Shown: piece after piece, positions 8,632-15,276 of the stretch | Numbering within the stretch: the stretch's first letter is position 1 | Layout: every line of letters starts with the position of its first letter | Origin: Avoscillospira_A sp052117125 | GTDB taxonomy: Bacteria; Bacillota; Clostridia; Oscillospirales; Oscillospiraceae | Assembly: GCF_052117125.1 (NCBI RefSeq) | Contig: NZ_JBQKJT010000003.1 | Span: forward strand, 180,951-244,950 | Direction of reading: 5' to 3' | DNA length: 64,000 nt | Translations under genes and position numbers: made by a program | Notes under the pieces: model-generated | Database searches by the model: none | Told to the model about the DNA's origin: nothing | What the model saw: the letters and a program-made list of their open reading frames with translations, nothing else

Positions 8632-10353
8632 TTATTCCACATCCTGAAGTGCAGCACAGTCTTCTTCGCCGGTACGGACCTTGACAACACGTTCCACGCC
8701 GTAGACAAAAATTTTGCCATCGCCGATGTGACCGGTATACAGAACGTTCTTGGCCGTATCAATGACTTTCTGGACCGGAATCTTACAGACAACCACTTCC
8801 ACCTGAGCCTTCGGCAGCAGGGTGGCGTCCAGCTCAATGCCGCGATATTTCTTACCGGTGCCTTTCTGGATGCCCATACCCATGACCTGTGTGACCGTCA
8901 TGCCGGTAACGCCCAGATTGTTGAGGGCGTCTTTCAGGGGTTCCAGCTTATCCAGCTTGGCAATGATCACAATTTTGTGCATGGAAAAGGCGGGGGTTGC
9001 ACTTCCCATGACAGGAACGGCGGCAGCCACCTGAGCCGGAGAGGCATGGTCCAGACGGTCTTCGCCCAGGTCGGTGTTTTCATTGACGCTGAGGGCGGCA
9101 TAGGTGGGGTCGTTGACGACAAAACCGGCATAGGCACTGGCCAGTCCGTGCTCATGGATATCGAGACCATCGATTTCCACGTTGGCCGGAACCCGCAGAC
9201 CCACCAACTTGTCAATTACCTTGAATACAATAAACATGACGACCAGAACATAGAGTCCGACGGCCACAATGCCCAGTGCCTGGACACCCAGGATGGAGAA
9301 CCCACCGCCGTAAAACAGACCCCGTCCAAAGCTGCCGGAGTTGGCAAACAGTCCAACCGCCAGGGTACCCCAGGCGCCGTTGAGGCAATGGACGGAGACA
9401 GCGCCTACCGGGTCGTCAATTTTGGCAACTTTATCAAAAAATTCCACACCAAACACACAGAGCGCACCGGCCACAATGCCGATGATGGCGGCGCCCACAG
9501 GGGTGACCACGTCGCAACCGGCGGTGATGGCCACCAGACCTGCCAAAGCGGCGTTGAAGGTGATGGAAACATCGGGCTTTTTATACCGGACCCAGCTGAT
9601 GATCAGGGCGGTTATCGTAGCCAGGGCGGCAGCCAGATTGGTATTGAAGCAAATGAGGCCGGCGGAGATCATGGTGCTGTCGCCCGTCATGGAGATGGTG
9701 GAACCGCCGTTAAAACCAAACCAGCAGAACCAGAGGATGAAAACGCCAAGCGCCATGGAGCTCAGGTTGTGCCCCAGAATGGCCCGCGGCTTTCCGTCTC
9801 TTCCGTACTTGCCGATACGGGGTCCCAGCAGGGCAGCGCCCAGAACGGCGGTGACGCCGCCTACATAGTGAACCGCGGTGGAACCGGCAAAATCATGGAA
9901 GCCCAGGTCGGCCAGCCAGCCGCCGCCCCAAATCCAGTGACCGCTGATTGGGTACACAATGAGACTGATGGCTGCGGAGTAGAGACAGTACGCTGAAAAA
10001 TTGGTGCGTTCTGCCATGGAACCGGAGACGATGGTGGCAGCCGTAGCGCAAAACACCGTTTGAAATATGGCAAAAACCCACAGAGGTAAGCCGTTGCCCA
10101 GGAAAGAATAGTCGCCCCGAATCAACGGGTCAAAGCCGCCCACCAGGGGACCGGTGCCGAAGAACATGAGACCAAAGCCGACCAGCCAAAAACAAGGCGT
10201 GCCGATGCAGAAGTCCATCATATTTTTCATCAGGATATTACCCGTATTTTTGGCGCGGGTCAAGCCGCTTTCACAAAGGGCGAAACCGGCCTGCATGAAG
10301 AAAACCAGAAATGCAGCGATTAAGGTCCAGATGACATCGGATGATTGATACAT
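8632..10353 (-). CDS. amt: Ammonium transporter with fused C-terminal PII signalling domain
   Basis: A 573-residue fusion. Residues 1 to about 400 are an Amt/MEP channel with around eleven membrane segments and family landmarks FMQAGFALCE, GSMAERTNF and WFGFNGGS. After a linker, about residues 457-573 are a complete PII (GlnB/GlnK) domain: MGIQKGTGKKYRG carries the T-loop with the tyrosine that is uridylylated in GlnB, and GHIGDGKIFVY plus VRTGEED match the nucleotide-binding and C-terminal PII signatures. Free GlnK blocks AmtB when nitrogen is plentiful, so this looks like a self-gated transporter. An AGGAGG lies 8 bases before the ATG. No separate glnK is nearby. Confidence 0.95.
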   Translation of the reverse strand: MYQSSDVIWTLIAAFLVFFMQAGFALCESGLTRAKNTGNILMKNMMDFCIGTPCFWLVGFGLMFFGTGPLVGGFDPLIRGDYSFLGNGLPLWVFAIFQTVFCATAATIVSGSMAERTNFSAYCLYSAAISLIVYPISGHWIWGGGWLADLGFHDFAGSTAVHYVGGVTAVLGAALLGPRIGKYGRDGKPRAILGHNLSSMALGVFILWFCWFGFNGGSTISMTGDSTMISAGLICFNTNLAAALATITALIISWVRYKKPDVSITFNAALAGLVAITAGCDVVTPVGAAIIGIVAGALCVFGVEFFDKVAKIDDPVGAVSVHCLNGAWGTLAVGLFANSGSFGRGLFYGGGFSILGVQALGIVAVGLYVLVVMFIVFKVIDKLVGLRVPANVEIDGLDIHEHGLASAYAGFVVNDPTYAALSVNENTDLGEDRLDHASPAQVAAAVPVMGSATPAFSMHKIVIIAKLDKLEPLKDALNNLGVTGMTVTQVMGMGIQKGTGKKYRGIELDATLLPKAQVEVVVCKIPVQKVIDTAKNVLYTGHIGDGKIFVYGVERVVKVRTGEEDCAALQDVE

Positions 10354-10453
10354 AGCACTTCCTCCTCAATCTCTCCCAATTTGTTGAGAGTTTTTACTTT
10401 GTTTCTGAACGGATCAAATTGCAATTCTTTCGGTTCATTGAAGTAATGTCAAA

Positions 10454-10481
10454 ATTATATCGAGAAATTGTTGAAAGTCAA
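10454..10481 (-). promoter_or_regulatory. Promoter of the amt-PII gene
   Basis: Reading leftward, -35 TTGACT (10476-10481) and -10 TATAAT (10454-10459) are 16 bp apart. Transcription would start near 10447, leaving a leader of about 95 bases before amt. No sigma-54 GG-GC motif was noticed. Confidence 0.75.
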
Positions 10482-10891
10482 CCGGAAATTGAGAGGTTTT
10501 AATAACTTTGTAGGAGTGATCGTACATAGCGATTTAATCGAATGAATTTCTGGTGGTTTTACGGAAAAATGAGCCAGTCTGTTTGTGAGCCACAAAAAAT
10601 TTTTGTCAGTTCCCATGGCAGCGTATGCGGAAGCGATCAAGACCCTATGTGGAGCAAACGCTGCTCCAAAGACTGTCTGGGCGCTATGGGGTCCTGGACT
10701 GAGATCAAAATGTGTCGAATTGCAAAAGCAGTTGAGGACACCCAGATCGCCTGGAGAAACCCAAAATGGTCATCAACGGTCTGCTCCGTCGGGTAGCGGC
10801 ATATGGGGATTGTGAGCTGCACAGGGAGTTCAACATTGACTTTGCACAGTTCAGCCCAAGAATGGACGTTGCAGCAATTGCCGTATAGAAG
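10482..10891. other. Intergenic stretch with only a 40-codon open frame
   Basis: Between the amt promoter and the terminator at 10892 I see no convincing gene. One 40-codon frame on the plus strand (10765-10887, ATG to TAG, no good ribosome binding site) ends just before the terminator and may be the tail of a decayed gene. Before the mobile element arrived this was the region downstream of tRNA-Ala. Confidence 0.4.
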
Positions 10892-10925
10892 AAAAAACCC
10901 GCTTCCTTACGGAAACGAGTTTTTT
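10892..10925. terminator. Original terminator of tRNA-Ala, now displaced
   Basis: Arms 10892-10906 and 10911-10925 pair at 13 of 15 positions around loop TTAC, with A and T runs at the ends so that it can work in both directions. It lies 17 bp beyond the left attachment repeat. In the uninterrupted chromosome it would follow the leftward tRNA-Ala directly; the mobile element now separates them by 12.3 kb. Confidence 0.75.
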
Positions 10926-10941
10926 ACAGTACTCTTTTGAG

Positions 10942-10987
10942 TTGGTGGAGATAAGCGGGATCGAACCGCTGACCTCTTGAATGCCAT
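10942..10987 (-). repeat. Left attachment repeat: 3' part of tRNA-Ala
   Basis: These 46 bases are identical to 23247-23292, the 3' part of tRNA-Ala(GGC) from CCA through the anticodon arm. The match ends sharply on both sides. The copy lacks the 5' half and is a tRNA fragment, not a gene. It marks the far end of the integrated element. Confidence 0.93.
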
Positions 10988-11101
10988 GGTTCTTGTCTGA
11001 ATTTTTCCGTATTTTCTATCATACATAATAGACGTATTATCAAAATTTTCTTGAATAACCAGAATATTTTATGATATAGAGTTTATATGCTGACAATCTG
11101 A

Positions 11102-11121
11102 TTCTGGTATGAATTCTGGTA
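11102..11121 (+). repeat. Two TTCTGGTA repeats, candidate integrase arm sites (left end)
   Basis: TTCTGGTA occurs at 11102-11109 and 11114-11121, 12 bp apart. The same octamer occurs three times at the right end (23130, 23141, 23153), also about one helical turn apart and in the same orientation. This pattern fits arm-type binding sites of the element's tyrosine integrase. Confidence 0.55.
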
Positions 11122-11169
11122 CAAACCCCCGCCCAGCACCGTGCTTGCCGGTGCTGGGCGGGGGTTTGT
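11121..11169. terminator. Long perfect hairpin at the left end of the element
   Basis: A 21-bp perfect stem (11121-11141 with 11149-11169) around a 7-base loop, followed by ATTTTCT. It would insulate the element from transcription at its left border. The stem begins in the last base of the second TTCTGGTA repeat. Confidence 0.75.
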
Positions 11170-11331
11170 ATTTTCTGGAAAATAATAACGGAAAGGGATG
11201 AAAGATAGAAGATAGCTGGTCTACACAAAAGGTTATTATTTTGATTCAGGAAATAAACGTATGATTTGGGGAATCAAATTTATAGAAAGGAAAATGCTGC
11301 TGTGATATACTGTTTCAAAGGCGGTGACACG

Positions 11332-11793
11332 ATGAACGCAGAGGATACCATGCCACACAAAGATATTTTAGATCGCTTGATCACACAGATATTAAAAGAA
11401 GAGGTAATCTCTCCCGAGGAATGGGAGTGCAGAATGGACGAACTATCAGAGGAGCCCGATGTTGTTCCTACCAAATCAGAAATTGAGACTGCCGAAGCAG
11501 CATGGATGGCGTTCCAGGCCCACTTAAATCGTTTGGGGCTACCGGCAGATCATCGTTTTCAACTATGTAAAACGTTATACACAAAGGCCCTGACAGAACC
11601 TACTATAGAATTGACACAGCTATATTGCAACATTGTCTGCAACAGCAGTGTTCTTTTGGACAGCAAATGTAATGTGGAGCAAATGGCTGCTTGCTGGCAT
11701 TCTCAATGCAAGCAAACAGATGCTCTGTATCAGTATTTGATGCAGAGGAAGCAAACGTCGATCTGTTTTCAGCAAATCTTAAGGAACCGCTGA
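11332..11793 (+). CDS. Protein of unknown function, 3' end altered by IS insertion
   Basis: About 153 residues from the ATG at 11332, with an AAGGCGGTG site just before it. The product is mostly helical and acidic, with no membrane segment and no motif I recognise. The IS5-family element enters at about 11783 and changes the last residues. Joining the flanks across the IS gives a stop only a few codons later, so nearly all of the protein is preserved. An upstream in-frame start at 11266 is less likely. Confidence 0.5.
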   Translation: MNAEDTMPHKDILDRLITQILKEEVISPEEWECRMDELSEEPDVVPTKSEIETAEAAWMAFQAHLNRLGLPADHRFQLCKTLYTKALTEPTIELTQLYCNIVCNSSVLLDSKCNVEQMAACWHSQCKQTDALYQYLMQRKQTSICFQQILRNR

Positions 11794-12974
11794 TTAAATG
11801 TAGCATTACAGCTTATAAAGGGCGGCAATCGTGCCAAATTGTGCAAGATAAACTCAAAATTCAGTCATTTCTACTGTTTTTTGCGTCCTTTTTCTGCAAA
11901 AGGGCGCAAAAAGCCTATGCTGGCGGCAAAGTGCCGCCGGCTCTAACCAGCATATACAAATTCGCACTGGCAAACAGCACATACAGGCGGTTGAGGTTTT
12001 TGCTCAGCCCTCGATAGACTGTTTTCCGGAAACCAAAGATATTTTTTACGATGCGGTACGGATGCTCTACTTTACAGCGCACAGAGGATTTCTGGTGCTC
12101 AATATGGCGTTCCCAATCGACAGTATTGCCTGAAACTCTGGGCAGCCTGCCCGGTCTGCGGTTGATACGGTACTGGATAGAAGAAAATTGCGCGTTGTTT
12201 TGGATCTCTTCCCGTTTTTCGATACCAAGGTAAGCACTGTCTCCATAGACTACCTCGTCGTCCTCTCGCAGCAGCTTTGCTGCCACGGCGATATCATGGA
12301 CATTGGCTGCCGTTACCTCCACCGTGTGGACAAATCCGCTGCCTGTATCTACGCCCGTATGGCATTTCATGCCGAAATACCATTGGTTGCCCTTTTTTGC
12401 CTGATGCATCTCCAGGTCACGCTCTTTTTTCGCGTTCTTTGTAGAGCTGGGAGCGCTGATGAGCGTGGCGTTCACGGTACTTCCCGCCCCGCATCATCCG
12501 CCCGGCGCGATCCAGGCAGCGGTTAATCGCGTCAAAGAACCGCTTCCCCAGTCCATGCTCCTCCAGCAGGTGGCGGAACTGCAGCAGCGTTGTGGCGTCC
12601 GGCACATCCATTTCCCAAAAGTTGATTCCCATGAATTTCCGCATCGCATAGCTGTCGTAGATGGCGTCCTCAACCCCCTTATCTGACAGGGTAAACCAGC
12701 ACTGCAGCAGGTACATCCGCAGCATTATCTCGATCTCAATGGGTGGACGGCCTCGCTTTCCAGATGGATAGTAGGGCACAATTAGCGACACCCATTCCTT
12801 CCACGGGATGATCTCCTCCATGATTTCCAGAAATTCCTCACGCCGCGTCTTTTTCTTCCGCTGGCTGTATTCGTAATCACTGAAACTTTGCTGCTTCATT
12901 TCTGTACACCGCCTTTTTTCTTCTGCCACTATGATATCATTTCTTTTGTGTCTTTGCATTCAATCAGTGGTTCC
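11783..12974 (-). mobile_element. IS5-family insertion sequence (decayed)
   Basis: Ends are imperfect inverted repeats: GGAACCGCTGATTAAATG inward from 11783 matches the complement of the right end at 12974 with two differences. Flanking TTAA and CTAA resemble the YTAR target of IS5 members, though the copies are not identical. The single transposase is frameshifted and has lost its first catalytic aspartate. It cuts the 3' end of the 11332 gene. Confidence 0.82.
11915..12899 (-). pseudogene. IS5-family DDE transposase, frameshifted and catalytically damaged
   Basis: The N-terminal part (12899 down to about 12480) starts MKQQSFSDYEYSQ and follows the IS5 pattern; the C-terminal part (about 12475 to 11915) begins VNATLISAPSSTKN in another frame. 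The shift falls in a G-rich run near 12480-12490. Active IS5 enzymes have VDAT here, the Asp being the first of the DDE triad; this copy reads VNAT. Both defects point to a dead transposase rather than programmed frameshifting. Confidence 0.82.
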
Positions 12975-12994
12975 CTAAGAAAACCATTGCAGAT

Positions 12995-13222
12995 ATGAAA
13001 GCCAAAATCGAATCGCTGGTGGCAGAGCTTGCTGCGATCAAGGATGAGCTGGCACAATATAAGTCCGTGCGTGGTCAGCTTCGCACAGCGGATCTGGAGC
13101 AAGAGAATAATCGGCTTCGTAAAAGGCTTCGCACCTATGAGGATGTGATTTCACGGAATGATCTGTGGTCATATTTCGGCAGATATCGAGGAAAAGCACG
13201 CACAAAAGACGAAGTACGCTAA
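12995..13222 (+). pseudogene. Coiled-coil fragment, possible remnant of a mobilization gene
   Basis: A 75-residue frame rich in charged heptads (IESLVAELAAIKDELAQ, then LEQENNRLRKRLRTYEDV). Similar ENxxLRxxL tails occur at the C-termini of Firmicute relaxases. The frame is open upstream as far as the IS border, so it may be the end of a longer gene that the IS interrupted. The start at 12995 has no clear ribosome binding site. Confidence 0.4.
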
Positions 13223-13672
13223 TTCTCATGTAGAGACGTAAAATATGGAGATTTTCCAATGGGAGCGTTCAAATCATGCAGCGCAGTGTATCGTTTGGAC
13301 GCTTCCCGTAAAAAATGGGTTGATTGTGAACGACGATCTAGAGAAATATCTGAAAGTCGTGATTGACTGTAAACTGCTGGATAGTTGTATTCATTGCCGT
13401 TTGCGGGAGTACTATATTTCTGTGGGTGATACTTTTTATCATTAAAGAAGCAGGATAACTAAAAAGCCATCTCGATGTTAGGGAAGAGCAAAGTAACAAT
13501 TTGAAAATTTGACTGACCAGATTCAAAGGTTCCAATAGGGGTTAAATTATGGATTATTTAAATGTCAAGAACTTGATTTTAAGATGATTTCATGATATAC
13601 TATAAAAGTAATTTTAGATATTTCCCGAAAAGGGTCAATATAAAGCAAAACTTTATGCTGGAGGTAATATTT
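13223..13672. other. A+T-rich intergenic region ahead of the RiPP cassette
   Basis: Four hundred and fifty bases of low G+C. A 66-codon plus-strand frame at 13245-13445 has no ribosome binding site and no recognisable motif, so I do not call it a gene. The only clear signal is the promoter at 13573-13601. Confidence 0.5.
13573..13601 (+). promoter_or_regulatory. Promoter of the RiPP cassette
   Basis: -35 TTGATT (13573-13578) and -10 TATACT (13596-13601) are exactly 17 bp apart. Transcription would start near 13608 and leave a 65-base leader before the precursor gene. No terminator is seen between the three cassette genes. Confidence 0.75.
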
Positions 13673-13867
13673 ATGAGTGCAAACGAAATGGATTACAATG
13701 AACTGTATGGAAACATTAATGCTTCCATGGAAGGCGTAACAATGGCAAAGTGTAATTGCACAGCATGCAATTCATGTGCTTGCGGTCGTTGTGAAAGATG
13801 TATTAGCCAGTGTACTGGTTGTAGAAGCGGTTTTCTTGCCGATGAACTCGAATGGGAGGTTGCTTAA
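13673..13867 (+). CDS. Cysteine-rich RiPP precursor peptide
   Basis: A 64-residue peptide. Residues 1-26 form an acidic leader (LYGNINASMEGVT), residues 27-50 hold nine cysteines (27, 29, 32, 35, 37, 40, 43, 47, 50) spaced mostly by one or two residues, and a 14-residue acidic tail ends WEVA. The ATG at 13673 follows CTGGAGGT by 8 bases; an earlier in-frame start lies at the promoter and is rejected. The gene overlaps the radical SAM gene by one base. Cysteine-dense cores paired with radical SAM/SPASM enzymes are typical substrates for thioether crosslinking (sactipeptide and ranthipeptide types). No double-glycine cleavage site is obvious and no peptidase is adjacent. Confidence 0.85.
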   Translation: MSANEMDYNELYGNINASMEGVTMAKCNCTACNSCACGRCERCISQCTGCRSGFLADELEWEVA

Positions 13868-15276
13868 TGATTAGATTCTCTCGTTTTGCGCATACATTTG
13901 AATTAGGCGAGGCGGTTACACTTTATCATTCATTGCGAATGAAGCCTGTGTACTTGTCGAGAGATTCTTTTGAGGACTTGCAGGCATGGCTTGCAGGTCC
14001 TTTTTGTATAGATTTTGACTCCGCTCCTGATGCAATTAAAGAAGAAGTATTGCAGCTAAAAAAATGGAAAATTCTTACTTCGAGAGAAGATGAAGACGAA
14101 AAAGTATTAGAGTTTATTAAATCAAGAATCCCTACTCCTGCCATCAGTGTTTGCTATATGATACTTAGTGAACAATGCAATCTGGCTTGTAAGTATTGTT
14201 TTCTTGGAAATAATGATACTGATAAACGTAGCCATTTCAATCTACAGAATATGTCGATTGAAACTGCAGAAAAAGCAGTTGATTTCTTTTTAAAACAATT
14301 AAAAACATCTGGTTTAGATTTTGAAAAAGAAAAACCAGTCGTTATTTTTTATGGTGGTGAACCGCTGGTAAACTATCCAACATTGGTATATATTGCGGAA
14401 AAACTACTTTCTCTAAAAGAATCTGAAAAGTGCCTGAAAAATTTAGAAATGTCAATGGTTACCAACGGACTCCTGTTAGATGATGACCGTATTAAAAAGC
14501 TGAAAGAACTTGGTATTGGTGTTGCAATATCTGTAGATGGTTTTACTGAAGAAGAAAACAGGATGCGCATTGATCGAAGTGGAAAGGTAGTGTTTGGAAA
14601 AATCCTTGAAAAGATTGAGCGTTGCCAAGAACTTGGACTTAATATCTCTCTTTCGGTAACACTGAGTGAAGAAACAATCAAAAATAAAGAGAATATATTA
14701 AAATTGGTCAATGCGTATAACATTCATTCTTTTGGCTTTAATATTATGATGTCTAGTGATACGTTTATTGTACCCGATTCTTATAATGAAGAGGCTGCTC
14801 AATTTATTATTGATGAGTTTGTTGAGTTGAGAAAACTTGGTATTTATGAAGATCGAATGATGAGAAAGCTGGATTCTTTCGCAAAAGCTCAGGTATATTA
14901 TTCAGATTGCGCTGCAACTTGCGGAGGACAGATTGTCATTGCACCCAATGGTCAGGTTGGAATCTGTCATGGGTGTTTGTACGATAAAAAGTATTTTGTC
15001 ACAGATATTGATGATCAAGCGTTTGACTGTAAAACAAATGACAGTTATATTGAGTGGTCACAGTTGACTCCGGTGAATCACGAAGAATGTCTTGATTGTC
15101 CCGCACTTGGAATATGCGGTGGTGGTTGTCCATTAAATGCTATGTACTTGAAACCGGGCAACACTATCCACTCAATCGACACACGATTCTGTTCCCACGC
15201 AAAAAAAACATTGGATTTCTTGATAAGAGATCTATATCGTGTTGTGCAGAAAAGGACTGTTTTGGATGCAAAATAA
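13867..15276 (+). CDS. Radical SAM/SPASM peptide maturase
   Basis: A 469-residue enzyme. The first 85 residues (VTLYHSLRMKPVYLS and on) look like the N-terminal peptide-recognition region of such maturases. The radical SAM cluster motif is CNLACKYC (CX3CX2C) in the usual place, followed by FYGGEP and SVDGF. The C-terminus is a SPASM domain with cysteines in CAATCGGQ, GICHGC, CLDCPALGICGGGC and a last CSH, enough for two extra iron-sulfur clusters. The start ATG shares a base with the precursor stop (TAATG), with GGGAGG upstream. It most likely forms carbon-sulfur bonds from the peptide cysteines; exact chemistry is not readable. Confidence 0.9.
   Translation: MIRFSRFAHTFELGEAVTLYHSLRMKPVYLSRDSFEDLQAWLAGPFCIDFDSAPDAIKEEVLQLKKWKILTSREDEDEKVLEFIKSRIPTPAISVCYMILSEQCNLACKYCFLGNNDTDKRSHFNLQNMSIETAEKAVDFFLKQLKTSGLDFEKEKPVVIFYGGEPLVNYPTLVYIAEKLLSLKESEKCLKNLEMSMVTNGLLLDDDRIKKLKELGIGVAISVDGFTEEENRMRIDRSGKVVFGKILEKIERCQELGLNISLSVTLSEETIKNKENILKLVNAYNIHSFGFNIMMSSDTFIVPDSYNEEAAQFIIDEFVELRKLGIYEDRMMRKLDSFAKAQVYYSDCAATCGGQIVIAPNGQVGICHGCLYDKKYFVTDIDDQAFDCKTNDSYIEWSQLTPVNHEECLDCPALGICGGGCPLNAMYLKPGNTIHSIDTRFCSHAKKTLDFLIRDLYRVVQKRTVLDAK

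Noticed and set aside
8614..9996. Rightward 460-codon frame
   Set aside because: Antisense to the amt-PII gene, which has full family motifs.
10765..10887. 40-codon frame near the displaced terminator as a real gene
   Set aside because: No ribosome binding site and no recognisable motif; kept only as a note in the intergenic entry.
12417..12899. Programmed frameshift in the IS5-family transposase
   Set aside because: The shift is in a G-rich run without a clear slippery heptamer and the catalytic aspartate is also lost, so decay is the simpler reading.
13245..13445. 66-codon rightward frame before the RiPP cassette
   Set aside because: No ribosome binding site or motif, and it lies upstream of the cassette promoter in decayed A+T-rich sequence.
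13592..13672. Upstream start giving the peptide a 27-residue longer leader
   Set aside because: It would begin inside the -10 promoter region; the ATG at 13673 has a strong ribosome binding site.
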